A stretch of 36,072 nt of DNA from an uncultured Planctomycetaceae bacterium (lineage in GTDB: Bacteria; Planctomycetota; Planctomycetia; Planctomycetales; Planctomycetaceae), in the NCBI GenBank assembly GCA_903871805.1, contig CAIQIE010000394.1:1-36072 (forward strand), given 5' to 3'. Positions 23,258 to 32,918 of this stretch are shown here, in pieces. The notes under the pieces were generated by a model, which had not been told where the DNA came from, did not search any database, and saw only the letters and a list, made by a program, of their open reading frames with translations. The position numbers were made by a program, and so were the translations under genes. Each line of letters opens with the position of its first letter. Position 1 is the stretch's first letter.

Positions 23258-25183
23258 TTACAGGTCCAGATCGTCAGCAAAACTGGCGTCACTCATGATG
23301 ATTCGGTACCGCTCACTGGCGTCCTTTCCCAGCAACTGATGAAAGGTCTTATCCGCTTCAAGCTGACTCTCGATATTGACCCGCAACAGAACTCGGGCTT
23401 TCGGATTCAGCGTCGTGTCACGCAATTGAGCCGCATTCATTTCTCCCAGCCCCTTAAATCGCAGCACCGTGGCTGTGCGGTTGGCAGGCAATGCAGCCAG
23501 CATCTCCTCCTTTTCGATATCGTTTCTCGCATACCGGACGTCCTTGCCGACTTCTATGCGATACAACGGCGGCTGAGCAATAAACAGGCGCCCTTGACGA
23601 ATCAACTCTGGCATGTGCCTGAAGAAAAACGTCAGCAGCAGGGTGGAAATATGATATCCGTCACTGTCAGCATCCATCAGCAGGATGATCCGGGCATATC
23701 GCAGATTGCGTATGTCAAAACTGTTTCCAATGCCCACACCAAGCGTTTCCACGATGTCCCGAATTTCATTGCTTTCCATGATCTTCGACATGGACATCGC
23801 TTCGGTATTCAGAATCTTACCACGCAACGGCAGCACCGCCTGAGTGGCAGCCTGTCGCCCCATCACAGCCGTTCCACCAGCCGAATCCCCTTCCACAATA
23901 AATAACTCTGTCTCATCCGCATTCTTCGACTGACAGTCCACCAGCTTGCCCGGCAGGTTGGTCTTTCTGACCCCAACCGTTTTGCGACGAACCTCAGAAA
24001 CAGCCTCGCGACTTGCAAGCCGCGCACGCGCCGCCAGCACCATCCGCCCCAGAATTGCATCGGCCAGCGACGGATTGTTGTTCAGCCAGTTTTCCAGAGC
24101 CGGACGTACCACCCCATCCACCGCGGAACTGGTTTCAGGATTGTTCAGCCGATCCTTGGTCTGCCCCTGAAACATGGGGTCACCAATGAAAACACTCAGA
24201 ACACAAACCAGGCCTTCACGAATATCTTCGGACGTCATCGTGACGCCCCGAGGCTTGAAGTCGTGCACGTCCATGTAGTTGCGAACAGCCTTCACAAGCC
24301 CGGATTTCAGCCCGTTCTCATGTGTCCCCCCGGCATGGGTGCGAATCCCATTCACGTAACTGCGAATCGTTTCCTCTGTTGAGTCCGTCCAGCGCAGCAC
24401 AACCTCCACCTTGGCGTCCCGGTCATCACGAGTCACCGAAAAGACCTGATCATGCGCCGGCTTCCGACCTGTATCCGTCGTCACCTTTTCGATATAGGCC
24501 AGCACTCCCTCAGGATGATGCAGCTCGTGAGTCTCCCCCTTTTGCTCATCATGAAAGACAATCGTCAGGCCCCCATGGATATACGAAATGTCCTCCAGAT
24601 GCTGACGAATCGTGTCGGCGTTGAACTGCGTCCGACGGAAGATCTCATCGTCCGGACGAAAGTGAATGATCGTGCCACGCCCTCGGAAAGGCTTTACCTT
24701 TTCCACCGGCCCCAATGGCACTCCCCGACGAAATCGCTGACGCCACTCAAACCCATCACGATGAACTGTCGCGACCAGCTCTGATGACAACGCGTTCACA
24801 ACTGACGAACCAACACCATGAAGTCCACCACTGCGGGAATAACTCTTATCGCTGAACTTTCCACCCGCATGAAGCGTCGTCAGAATCACTTCCAGTGTCG
24901 ACTTCTTCATTCGCGGATGCTTGTCCACAGGAATCCCGCGCCCATTGTCCTGAATCGTGCAGGATCCGCCGTCCTTATGCAGCGTCACCAGAATCCGATC
25001 GCATTCTCCCGCCAGAAATTCGTCCACCGAGTTGTCAACGATTTCCCAGAGCAGATGATGCAAACCACGCGAATCCACACCCCCGATATACATCGAGGGT
25101 CGGCGACGGACAGGCTCAAGCCCCTCCAGTACCTCAATGTCTTCGCCCGTGTAGGATGATGCTGGTTTTGTCCCCGATGCCAT
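23258..25183 (-). CDS. parE: Type IIA DNA topoisomerase subunit B (ParE-type)
   Basis: A 641-residue ATPase subunit close in length to ParE (about 630) and much shorter than E. coli GyrB. AGGAAG lies upstream of ATG 25183. The GHKL ATP-binding motifs are EIVDNSVDEFLAG (47-59), DNGRGIP (79-85) and GGLHGVGSSVVNALS (119-133). The toprim domain has EGDSAGG (Glu431), PLRGKILNTE and DADSDGYHIS (about 500). The DxDxD metal-binding acids are intact; the usual Val of DADVDG is Ser. No ParC/GyrA partner gene is in the window. The protein should pair with a subunit A encoded elsewhere to relax or decatenate DNA. GyrB of a short type cannot be fully excluded. Confidence 0.88.
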   Translation of the reverse strand: MASGTKPASSYTGEDIEVLEGLEPVRRRPSMYIGGVDSRGLHHLLWEIVDNSVDEFLAGECDRILVTLHKDGGSCTIQDNGRGIPVDKHPRMKKSTLEVILTTLHAGGKFSDKSYSRSGGLHGVGSSVVNALSSELVATVHRDGFEWRQRFRRGVPLGPVEKVKPFRGRGTIIHFRPDDEIFRRTQFNADTIRQHLEDISYIHGGLTIVFHDEQKGETHELHHPEGVLAYIEKVTTDTGRKPAHDQVFSVTRDDRDAKVEVVLRWTDSTEETIRSYVNGIRTHAGGTHENGLKSGLVKAVRNYMDVHDFKPRGVTMTSEDIREGLVCVLSVFIGDPMFQGQTKDRLNNPETSSAVDGVVRPALENWLNNNPSLADAILGRMVLAARARLASREAVSEVRRKTVGVRKTNLPGKLVDCQSKNADETELFIVEGDSAGGTAVMGRQAATQAVLPLRGKILNTEAMSMSKIMESNEIRDIVETLGVGIGNSFDIRNLRYARIILLMDADSDGYHISTLLLTFFFRHMPELIRQGRLFIAQPPLYRIEVGKDVRYARNDIEKEEMLAALPANRTATVLRFKGLGEMNAAQLRDTTLNPKARVLLRVNIESQLEADKTFHQLLGKDASERYRIIMSDASFADDLDL

Positions 25184-25271
25184 GACTTCTTCCTGTCCAT
25201 CTGCTTGTCGCGGTCACGTTCCGTACCGCAATTATTCTTTTCAAAAAACCGCACCATGCCGCCCGTTTTGC

Positions 25272-26573
25272 CTAGACGACTTCAAACCCGGATCGCTGCG
25301 GTCGACTTAAATACCCGTTCGCCTCCACGTCATCCGGAAATCGCTCTGATACCGGATCCCATTTCAGTGTCCTGCCCAGACGAATGGCAATGTTCGCCAA
25401 ATGACAGGTACTGATACTTCTGTGCTGACTCTCCACTTCCGACAGGGGCGCTCGACGCTGTTCAATACAGTCAAAAAAATTTCCCATGTGATTGACAATC
25501 GCATCCAGTTTTCCGGAACGCTCCGGTCGACTGAGATTGTCAAAGTTATAGGCCAGGAATTGCTCGCGGGGCAGGGGAACCCTCTGAAGTGCCTCGACAG
25601 GACTTCCGGACAACGTGCCGCGATTGACAAATATTCGCCCCTCTGTACCACTGAATAAAATTCCGTTGCGTCCCGTGTCTCCAATCGTCAGCACGACGTC
25701 GTTGGCAAAGCGGACAGTCGCTCCAAAATCCGTTGGCACATTGTAACCATTTTTTGTCTCAGGAAATCTACCGGTTCCGGAAAACTCAACAGGCTGAGAA
25801 TTAATGCCCCACTGCGCGATGTCCACATGATGCGCGCCCCAATCCGTCATCTGGCCCCCGGAATACTCCCGCCACCACCGAAAGGTATAATGCGACCTCT
25901 CCGCCGTGTACGGAACTTCCGGTGTCTGTCCCTGCCACAAATTCCAGTTCAGGTGCTTCGGGACTGCGGTTTCCACAAAGGGCCCACCCACCTCGTTCTT
26001 ACCCAGAATCACCTCGACAGTTTCAAGCCGGCCAATCCGCCCCGCTCGAACCATCTCCACCGCCAGACGAAATCGCTGATCACTCCGCTGCCATGAACCC
26101 ACCTGCACGATCTTCCCCGTGTCCTTCACCACGTCCCGAACACGTCGCCCCTCTTCTACTGTCAGCGTCAAAGGCTTCTCGCAATACACGTCTTTCCCGG
26201 CACGACAGGCGTCCATCAGCATCTTCGAATGCCAGTGATCAGGAGTCCCAATCAACACGACATCCACATTCTTCTGCGCCAGCAACTCCCGATAGTCTTC
26301 AAAAATTGCTGCGGTGCTTCCAAATGCCGCTCGCGCCTGCTCCCGCACATGACGATCCACATCACACAATGCCACCAAATCGCCGTACTTTGCAGCCTTT
26401 TCCGCGATCACCGATCCCTGGTATCGCAGACCAATCGCTCCAAGGCCCGGGCGCTCAATACTCCAGCGAGAAACCGCGGCCGACGTTCGCCCAAATGTCA
26501 CCGGCCAGACCATCGCCGAGGATATACCCGCCAGCCCCTTGAGGCACCTGCGACGCCCAATTCGATCTCTCAT
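25272..26573 (-). CDS. Gfo/Idh/MocA family oxidoreductase with Tat signal
   Basis: A 433-residue protein. ATG 26573 is chosen because it begins a twin-arginine signal (MRDRIGRRRCLKGLAG), with GGGGAG 11 nt upstream. The NAD(P)-binding Rossmann segment follows (GLGAIGLRYQG). The catalytic-site motif is VYCEKPLTLTVEEG. The family's W-G-A-H-H-V-D segment, WREYSGGQMTDWGAHHVD, lies in the C-terminal domain. Exported Gfo/Idh proteins of this layout are greatly expanded in planctomycetes and are assumed to act on sugars or sugar derivatives; the substrate is unknown. It lies 88 bp upstream of the ParE gene and 69 bp downstream of the DUF6263-like gene, on the same strand. Confidence 0.9.
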   Translation of the reverse strand: MRDRIGRRRCLKGLAGISSAMVWPVTFGRTSAAVSRWSIERPGLGAIGLRYQGSVIAEKAAKYGDLVALCDVDRHVREQARAAFGSTAAIFEDYRELLAQKNVDVVLIGTPDHWHSKMLMDACRAGKDVYCEKPLTLTVEEGRRVRDVVKDTGKIVQVGSWQRSDQRFRLAVEMVRAGRIGRLETVEVILGKNEVGGPFVETAVPKHLNWNLWQGQTPEVPYTAERSHYTFRWWREYSGGQMTDWGAHHVDIAQWGINSQPVEFSGTGRFPETKNGYNVPTDFGATVRFANDVVLTIGDTGRNGILFSGTEGRIFVNRGTLSGSPVEALQRVPLPREQFLAYNFDNLSRPERSGKLDAIVNHMGNFFDCIEQRRAPLSEVESQHRSISTCHLANIAIRLGRTLKWDPVSERFPDDVEANGYLSRPQRSGFEVV

Positions 26574-26642
26574 TGCAGCCACCACTCCCCATCCTCTGTC
26601 ACTTTCAAACCTGCGATGCAAATGACAGTGCCCGCCCGATTG

Positions 26643-27947
26643 CTACCGTTCCGGGTAGGTCGCCTGAACCGGTCGGCCACCACGTTTTGTCGCCGGCGTC
26701 CTGCGATCAGAGGCCTGTCGAACATTTGAAGCTGAACGCTCCTGCAACCCCGGTCCCTTCACTTCAGGAAACGCCCGTATGGTCGTCAGAATCTCCTTCT
26801 CCTGCGTTACCTGGTGACCATCTTCCGTCTCAACCCACAGCGTCATATTCCGCATCAGTCTCACGTCGACAGGAAGGCCCGTCACACGGTCCACAATACA
26901 CTTTCCCATACTGCGGCCACCCGAAATCCGGACCCGACCAGCCCCGTCAGAGTTGACGGCTTCGCCTGATGCTATACGCCCCGTGATCTCAATCTCAGCC
27001 GTCGCCTGATTGATGTCCGTCAATCTGTACGTTGAAGTCAGATACACCGGCACCGGTTGCATTAACCGACGCTCCCGCGTCCAGACGTCCCCCGGCATAA
27101 CCATCGATGCAGCCTCCCTGTCAACGCTGCTGTCGTACGGAAGCAGGCCAATCGAATCATCCACAAAGTTCGCTACACCGTCGTCTCCAAATCGACTACT
27201 CAACTCGCTCAGCAGCGTCTGCCGCCGCTCCAGTGGCACCAGCTGTACACATCGCTCCAGAAAATCCCTGTACCCAACCAACTCACGAATCGTGTTATCA
27301 CGCCCCAGCCAGAAGGAAAACCCATTTCCAACCATCCCGGCATACGGAACCGCATCCCACGGCACGTTCCCCTGATGTGTCGCGGAATCAAACAGAATCC
27401 GACGCCCACTGATGTCATGCTCGTACACCACCCGTGAATACTGAACACCCAGAAGGATCGCCTCCGGAAGTACCTCCTGAACCATAATCACCAGATTCAA
27501 CTCCAGCCTGGTCTTCGCCATGGCAGGATGAGTCTCTGATTTCTGAATCAGCGTCTGCTCAACGGTCTTGATCATCGGAAATCGATCACCCGCCGCCAAC
27601 CGCAACTCCAGCTTTTCACCACGCGGCTTCTTCAATACATCAGCCGATCGACCGCTCGGACCAGCCTCATCAGCCTCATCAGACAACTCCGATGCAACCC
27701 GCGACCCCGCGCGGGTACGAGCCCCTTTCTTCGCAACGGCTAATGCTGACTCGCCCCGGTTTCTCGCAGCCGAATCCACATCATCCACCGCATCCGATTC
27801 CACCGCATCTGATTCCGTCAGCAACTCGTCCAGCAAATCGTCATCCGACGCTGTTTTCACGGGCTCCTGACCACCACAACCAGCCAGCAGCAACACAACC
27901 ACAAGGGAAGACACAATTTTTTCCAGACAACTTCGACGAAATAACAT
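26643..27947 (-). CDS. DUF6263-like predicted lipoprotein
   Basis: A 434-residue protein with GGGAAG upstream of ATG 27947. The lipobox LLLAGC gives a lipidated Cys near residue 24. Residues 30-110 are low-complexity, first acidic (DDDLLDELLTESDAVESD), then basic, and look disordered. The folded part begins near 115 (LELRLAAGDRFPMIKTVEQT) and has the beta-rich pattern of planctomycete DUF6263 proteins, including VYLTSTYRLTDINQATAEIE and GLPVDVRLMRNMTLWV. It ends in a basic, disordered tail. Function unknown. The family call is from pattern memory. It sits between the threonine aldolase and Gfo/Idh genes, with no obvious functional tie. Confidence 0.72.
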   Translation of the reverse strand: MLFRRSCLEKIVSSLVVVLLLAGCGGQEPVKTASDDDLLDELLTESDAVESDAVDDVDSAARNRGESALAVAKKGARTRAGSRVASELSDEADEAGPSGRSADVLKKPRGEKLELRLAAGDRFPMIKTVEQTLIQKSETHPAMAKTRLELNLVIMVQEVLPEAILLGVQYSRVVYEHDISGRRILFDSATHQGNVPWDAVPYAGMVGNGFSFWLGRDNTIRELVGYRDFLERCVQLVPLERRQTLLSELSSRFGDDGVANFVDDSIGLLPYDSSVDREAASMVMPGDVWTRERRLMQPVPVYLTSTYRLTDINQATAEIEITGRIASGEAVNSDGAGRVRISGGRSMGKCIVDRVTGLPVDVRLMRNMTLWVETEDGHQVTQEKEILTTIRAFPEVKGPGLQERSASNVRQASDRRTPATKRGGRPVQATYPER

Positions 27948-28171
27948 GGCAGCTTCCCGTCCGTGGAGACATCCGACGCAGTTCCAGACTACGCCACTTC
28001 ACAATCCGGAAGCCTATCAGGCCAGTCGTCCGCCGGTAAAGACGGGCAATGACAACCATTTCCGCCAGACCACGCTCCTTGCCATCGCGCCAACCAGCAA
28101 GACCCACGACCACTACAGACTCCGGCAATTTCTGCCATCCACAACCACACTCCGGCAGGACCTGCATTCCC

Positions 28172-29251
28172 TTATCTGGAAAACGGCCCCTTGCCCAATA
28201 CCGGCCGGTCACGAAAGCCCCGCTGCATACAGGCCCCCACCGCACCCAAAACAACGTCAACATCCGCCTCCGAGACATCCAGATGAGTCACCATGCGAAC
28301 TCGCTGAGCCCCCATCGGACCAATCAGGACTGATTCTTCCCGCATGGCTCCCGCAAACTGCACCGCCGAACCCAACGTTTCTTCAATCTCAAAGAAAATC
28401 AAATTCGTTTCCACAACCTCCGGCACATTCTTTATTCCCTCAATCTTTCGCAAACCCGCAGCAAGCCTCGTCGCGTTGCGATGGTCATCAGCCAGACGCT
28501 CCACATTGTGCTCCAGTGCATACAACATCGCCGCGGCAATCATTCCCGATTGCCGCAATCCTCCACCAAACAACTTTCGTATGCGACGCGCTTTTCGGAT
28601 GTCGTCGCCATCTCCAATCAAAATCGATCCGAACGGACAACCCAACCCTTTGGAAAAACAAATTGAAATCGTATCAAAACAACGCCCGACAGCCTCGGCC
28701 GTATATCCACCAGCCACCATCGCGTTAAATAGCCGTGCTCCGTCCAGATGACACTTCAACTCCTGCTCCCGCGTCCATGCATAAACACGCTCCATTACCT
28801 CCAGTGGATACACCCGCCCACCGCCAAGATTCGTGGTGTTCTCAAGACAGACCAGCCTCGTCCGACAAAAATGCTGATCGTTGACCCGCACTCGCCCCTC
28901 AAGGTCCCTGACATCCAGCATGCCCCCATGCCCACTCAATGTCCGCACACTCACTCCACTCAGCGCCGCAGGACCTCCACCTTCAAAATTGCAGATATGA
29001 CCCGTCTCGTGAATCAGCAACTCGTCCCCGGGAATGCAGTGCACCCGAACTCCCATCTGATTGCTCTGCGTCCCCGAACAGGCCAGCACAGCCGCCTCCC
29101 GGCCAAACATCCGCGCCATCTTTGCTTCCAGAGCGTTGACAGTCGGATCCTCGCCCATCACGTCATCACCAACTTCTGCACTCGCCATTACCTGACGCAT
29201 TTCCTGTGTCGGCCGAGTCACCGTGTCACTGCGAAGATCAATCAATTTCAC
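28172..29251 (-). CDS. Low-specificity L-threonine aldolase (PLP enzyme)
   Basis: A 359-residue enzyme. The start is GTG 29251, with AAGG 8 nt upstream, because the family's MKLIDLRSDTVTRPT begins exactly there; the frame continues upstream but that extension is Cys/Gly-rich and not conserved in character. Active-site features are His81 (stacking on PLP), the ELKCHLDGAR segment with Asp170 and Arg173, and FSKGLGCPFGS with the Schiff-base Lys201. It splits L-threonine or allo-threonine into glycine and acetaldehyde in the cytosol. The cupin gene ends 145 bp upstream on the same strand. Related beta-eliminating lyases share the fold, but the N-terminal motif fits the aldolase well. Confidence 0.9.
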   Translation of the reverse strand: MKLIDLRSDTVTRPTQEMRQVMASAEVGDDVMGEDPTVNALEAKMARMFGREAAVLACSGTQSNQMGVRVHCIPGDELLIHETGHICNFEGGGPAALSGVSVRTLSGHGGMLDVRDLEGRVRVNDQHFCRTRLVCLENTTNLGGGRVYPLEVMERVYAWTREQELKCHLDGARLFNAMVAGGYTAEAVGRCFDTISICFSKGLGCPFGSILIGDGDDIRKARRIRKLFGGGLRQSGMIAAAMLYALEHNVERLADDHRNATRLAAGLRKIEGIKNVPEVVETNLIFFEIEETLGSAVQFAGAMREESVLIGPMGAQRVRMVTHLDVSEADVDVVLGAVGACMQRGFRDRPVLGKGPFSR

Positions 29252-29396
29252 AATCGTTGCCTTTTTACTGTTTCCAAAGTCTGCTGCCAGAACACCACAC
29301 GCCCCAATACACCCACAAGCGCCGCTGTCGTCGCCGCAGCAGACTAAGACCACGCTCTTTGCACCGCCCTGATACCCACACACCACAAAACCCAAC

Positions 29397-29765
29397 TCAG
29401 TCAAACCATTCATCCGCCGGATCAAACTCCGGCAATACGATAATCAACACCCGCATTCGGCCCACCGCCCGATGACGGACCCCCGGCGGGATCACAATGG
29501 CCTGCAAAGGCCTCACAGACACCTCCTCGCCATCCAGCTCCATCCTCGCATCCGCACCACACTCCAGAAAGACATACGTCTCCGTCAGAGTCCGGTGATA
29601 ATGACGCTTCGCATCCTCACAAATCTCCGTGATATGTAACGTCCCGGGAAATTCAGCCACACCCCGAAATGCTCGCTTCGCTGTCCCACACGGACACGGC
29701 ACGCCATCAATCTGATCAAAGTCCGCAAACCTCCACCGCCGCTCCTCCCCACTCACGCCCGTCAC
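29397..29765 (-). CDS. Small single-domain cupin protein
   Basis: A 122-residue protein. The start is set at GTG 29765, which has GGGAGGA 5 nt upstream; an upstream TTG at 29807 would add 14 residues without a ribosome site. Cupin motif 1 supplies His55, His57 and Glu62 (RHYHRTLTET). Motif 2 (PLQAIVIPPGVRHRAVG) supplies His98, so a mononuclear metal site is complete. A Cys pair (PCPCG) lies near residue 24. The substrate is unknown; small cupins include isomerases, dioxygenases and sugar-binding proteins. It is followed by the threonine aldolase gene. Confidence 0.8.
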   Translation of the reverse strand: MTGVSGEERRWRFADFDQIDGVPCPCGTAKRAFRGVAEFPGTLHITEICEDAKRHYHRTLTETYVFLECGADARMELDGEEVSVRPLQAIVIPPGVRHRAVGRMRVLIIVLPEFDPADEWFD

Positions 29766-29812
29766 CAGTTTCCTCCCACAAAAATCCACGCCCGCAATAA
29801 CACTCAACCAAC

Positions 29813-29843
29813 AAAAAACGCCTGTCCCCTTAAAGGCCAGGCG
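29813..29843 (-). terminator. Rho-independent terminator of the DUF1080-ThuA gene
   Basis: CGCCTG (29819-29824) pairs with CAGGCG (29838-29843), with extra pairing inside (CCTT with AAGG). On the minus strand the stem is followed by six T residues (29818-29813). It begins 24 bp past the DUF1080-ThuA stop and precedes the cupin start. Confidence 0.85.
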
Positions 29844-29867
29844 CAGTGAATCGAGGAATTCGCAGGC

Positions 29868-31466
29868 TCATTTCGCACGCGCTGCTGACCAGTCGTCCAG
29901 CATCGCCTGAACGCGCGCCGGATTGAAGTCCCCAGGAACTTCATAGTCCTGATTGGCCATCAAATCCTTAACCGCCAAATCACGCGATGGTACTCCACCC
30001 TCCGGAACCTGCACATGAGCTGTCCAGGCTACAGCATTCAGAACCAGTGTCCGAAAATCCCGATTGCCCCAATTCCAGTGGTCATGACCACCCGTAAACC
30101 CAAATCCTCGTCCAGCATCCGGACGAGTCGACGCCCAGGCGACCGTTTGCTTTTCCTTGCGCTCCAGCACCGCAGCACGCACAGCCGCGTTGTTGCTGTG
30201 CGGCCCGTCCGGACGTGACAAACTTCCGTCCGCTCGAACCAAAGTCTCGTTGGGTGGCAAATCTGCAAGCACAGGGACAACGTTCGCGCCGCCCTCGGCA
30301 AAGCGCATGTGGTAATACCATTCGTCATTCACTCGAAATGGCTTCACCCCCCGAGAAATCGGATGCTGCGGAAAGTTCGCAAAGTTCCCGGTCCAATGCG
30401 GATTCACTGACCAGTCCGTTTCGAAATATCCGCCAATCCATCCCAGAAATGCATCCCCCGATGGCCCCTTCGGCACTTCCACTCCATAGTGAATGCAGAC
30501 CATGCCAACACCACGCTTTTCAATGTCCCGCAGCCGGTCCAGCTTGCTGTTGAAGGGATGACCACCACCACCGTCCGCGTAAATGACAATCGAATCCACA
30601 TCATCAAGGACAGACTCGTCCTCCGGCCAGCCATTCGCGTAGACAGTGGCCTGAATACCAAGACCCGATGCATTCAAAGCCTCCGCCAGCAGCATACATC
30701 CGGCTCGATGCTCGTGCGCCCCATAACCATGACTCGGACGACCCGCAACCAGCGCGACCTTCTTCGGTGCCGGCAAACGTTTCAGTCGAACATTGCGGAA
30801 CTGCACTGTCATCGGTGGCCCCACATGGGCCTGCAGCGCGAGCAAACCCACAGCTCTGCGTTCTTTTTCATCATTGTCCGTGACGTCAACCGTCTTCAGA
30901 TCGTTGATGAAGTGCTGGAAATGATAGCCGTTGGCAACGACCCGATACTTGTTCCAGTCTTCTTTCTTGATGCTCTTCTGAATGGCTGCTGATTCCCCAA
31001 CACTTCCCGTGACCTTCACTTCGAACTTGCCATCATTGCGAACCAGCTCCGTCGACTGACCACGCTGCGCCAGAATTCCTCGAAAGGCTTCGCCATACAA
31101 AATCCCGGAATACGTCTCGCCAGCCTCAAAATCCGCCTGGTAACCACCAATGCGCCACTTACCGTCATTCAGCTCGAAACTGCGATACTGAATGCCCGAA
31201 TTCCCATTGACGATTCGGTATTCCAGTTCCAGCTCAAAATTGTCAATCTCGCCGCCACGCCAAATCAGAAAGGTGTTACTGCTCAGCTTCACCTCTTCTG
31301 AAGTCGTTCCAGTAATGACTCCGTCCTGAACACTCCAAACGCGAGGATCTCCATCCCAGCCCTCCAGCGTCTTCCCGTCAAACAGCGATTGCCATTCGTC
31401 GCCAGACACCCGCACACTGGCCATCGCCATGACCGCCAGCAACAACATTATTCGCCTGATCTGCAT
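29868..31466 (-). CDS. Secreted DUF1080 (3-keto-disaccharide hydrolase-like) and ThuA-like fusion
   Basis: A 532-residue exported protein. ATG 31466 has GGGAG 5 nt upstream and starts a signal peptide ending near VSG-DE. Residues 25-225 are a LamG-like DUF1080 domain (WQSLFDGKTLEGWDG; GNSGIQYRSFE; GLLALQAHVGPPMTVQFRNV). Residues about 230-500 are a ThuA-like, class I amidotransferase-fold domain (VALVAGRPSHGYGAHEHRAG; GVGMVCIHYGVEVP; FTGGHDHWNWG). The two domains often occur as neighbours or fusions in planctomycetes and Bacteroidota. DUF1080 proteins are now linked to 3-keto-glycoside hydrolysis, so a role in disaccharide breakdown outside the cytoplasm is reasonable but inferred. A terminator follows, so the gene is probably monocistronic. 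Confidence 0.9.
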   Translation of the reverse strand: MQIRRIMLLLAVMAMASVRVSGDEWQSLFDGKTLEGWDGDPRVWSVQDGVITGTTSEEVKLSSNTFLIWRGGEIDNFELELEYRIVNGNSGIQYRSFELNDGKWRIGGYQADFEAGETYSGILYGEAFRGILAQRGQSTELVRNDGKFEVKVTGSVGESAAIQKSIKKEDWNKYRVVANGYHFQHFINDLKTVDVTDNDEKERRAVGLLALQAHVGPPMTVQFRNVRLKRLPAPKKVALVAGRPSHGYGAHEHRAGCMLLAEALNASGLGIQATVYANGWPEDESVLDDVDSIVIYADGGGGHPFNSKLDRLRDIEKRGVGMVCIHYGVEVPKGPSGDAFLGWIGGYFETDWSVNPHWTGNFANFPQHPISRGVKPFRVNDEWYYHMRFAEGGANVVPVLADLPPNETLVRADGSLSRPDGPHSNNAAVRAAVLERKEKQTVAWASTRPDAGRGFGFTGGHDHWNWGNRDFRTLVLNAVAWTAHVQVPEGGVPSRDLAVKDLMANQDYEVPGDFNPARVQAMLDDWSAARAK

Positions 31467-31796
31467 ACCTGCTCCCTGTCTTACTCTTCCTGTCGTACTC
31501 GTCAACAAATCAACAAAAACGAACATCCCCGGAAACTGACAAGGCTCTCGCCCACATCCAGTGACCGTGCCCGCATTCAACAACCACACAAGATATCTTC
31601 CGATATCTTCACCAATTCGAAAAGCCCTGGCTCATAATGCTCATAGGCCCGCGATGCTCCAGCCCCGCGATACTCATCACCCCTGCCGTCCCGCAGACAA
31701 ATGAAAACCACTGCATCAATTGCACTCTGTCGATACCACTGGCGCACGGATCCTTCCCACAACACAGACGGACAGACGGAATGATCAGCGACTGGC
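31467..31796. other. Intergenic region, 330 bp, no supported gene
   Basis: The region lies between the FloA stop and the DUF1080-ThuA start, both on the minus strand. I see a small direct repeat (GATATCTTC twice near 31592-31610) but no convincing promoter, terminator or gene. Confidence 0.4.
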
Positions 31797-32846
31797 CTAT
31801 CCCTCTGTAGTCCGCCCGGCTCGCGTCGATCCTTCACCCGCGATCGATTCACGCATCCGAGTATCCGCCTGTACGTTTTTCAATTCGTAAAAGTCCAACA
31901 GCCCCAGATTTCCATTTCCAAAAGCCTCGGCCACCGCCCGCGGAACTTCCGATTCTGCCAGAACCACTGCCGCTCTGTTCTGCTGAATCAGTGCAACCAT
32001 TTCCTGCTCACGCGCCCTCGCTGCGGCTCGGCGCTGCTCTGCCTTTGCCTGCGCCACCCGCATGTCCGCCTCCGCCCTGTCCGCTGTCAACTTTGCGCCA
32101 ATGTTCTCGCCCACATCAATGTCCGCTATGTCAATCGAAACAATCTCGTAAGCTGTCTGAGCCTCCAGACCCTGCTCAAGAACCGTCTTGGAAATGTAGT
32201 CCGGATTTTCCAGCACCAGCTTGTAGGACTTTGTCGAACCGATCGCCTGCACAATGCCCTGACCAACGCGGGCAATTACAGTCTCCTCAGTCGCTCCACC
32301 AATCAACTGCTGGATATTCGTCCGCACCGTCACGCGTGCCCGAACACGAAGCTCAATCCCATCCGCCGCAACAGCAGACAACGCCCCCTGCTGACGCTTC
32401 GGATCCGGACAGTCAATCACCTTCGGATAAACACTGGTCGTAACCGCTTCCAGAATGTCACGGCCCGCAAGATCAATCGCCTGGGCAGTGTTCCAGTCCA
32501 AAGGAATCGAGGCTTTTTCGGCAGCAATCAGCGCACGAATCACATTAGGAACATTCCCCCCGGCCAGCGCATGAGCTTCAAGTGACTGTGTCGACAGACG
32601 GTACTTTTTCTGCAACCCAGCCTGCACTGCCATAATCTTGCTGCGCACAATCAAAGCCGGATTCACTCGTCGAAAACGCATGTAAATCAAATCAATCAGA
32701 CCGATCTTCGCACGCGTCACTTTGCACTGCAGCCACAGACTGGCAAACTGAGCAAACACTGCCAGAAACATCAGCATTCCCAACAGTACAATCGCCAAAA
32801 CTCCCCACTGCAGATTGGATAGTGCAAGAAGAAATGGTGCGTCCAT
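31797..32846 (-). CDS. floA: Flotillin-like protein FloA (SPFH/band 7)
   Basis: A 349-residue membrane-associated scaffold protein. The start at 32846 puts a single membrane segment at residues 12-38 ([20 protein letters not shown]), preceded by a G-rich ribosome site. It matches FloA/YqfA throughout: [74 protein letters not shown] and [20 protein letters not shown]. It ends with the Ala/Glu/Arg-rich coiled coil used for oligomerisation. FloA organises membrane microdomains in Bacillus. The NfeD-like gene lies 72 bp upstream on the same strand, the standard partnership. Confidence 0.93.
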   Translation of the reverse strand: MDAPFLLALSNLQWGVLAIVLLGMLMFLAVFAQFASLWLQCKVTRAKIGLIDLIYMRFRRVNPALIVRSKIMAVQAGLQKKYRLSTQSLEAHALAGGNVPNVIRALIAAEKASIPLDWNTAQAIDLAGRDILEAVTTSVYPKVIDCPDPKRQQGALSAVAADGIELRVRARVTVRTNIQQLIGGATEETVIARVGQGIVQAIGSTKSYKLVLENPDYISKTVLEQGLEAQTAYEIVSIDIADIDVGENIGAKLTADRAEADMRVAQAKAEQRRAAARAREQEMVALIQQNRAAVVLAESEVPRAVAEAFGNGNLGLLDFYELKNVQADTRMRESIAGEGSTRAGRTTEG

Positions 32847-32918
32847 TGAACCCCCCCGGAAATACTTAAGCATGCCGGCGAAAACCACAAGGTCGCCTTC
32901 GGAAACCAAACATCAGCA

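Noticed and set aside
28172..29425. Threonine aldolase with a 58-residue N-terminal extension
   Set aside because: The extension is Cys/Gly-rich, overlaps the cupin gene end, and the family N-terminus begins exactly at GTG 29251 with its own ribosome site.
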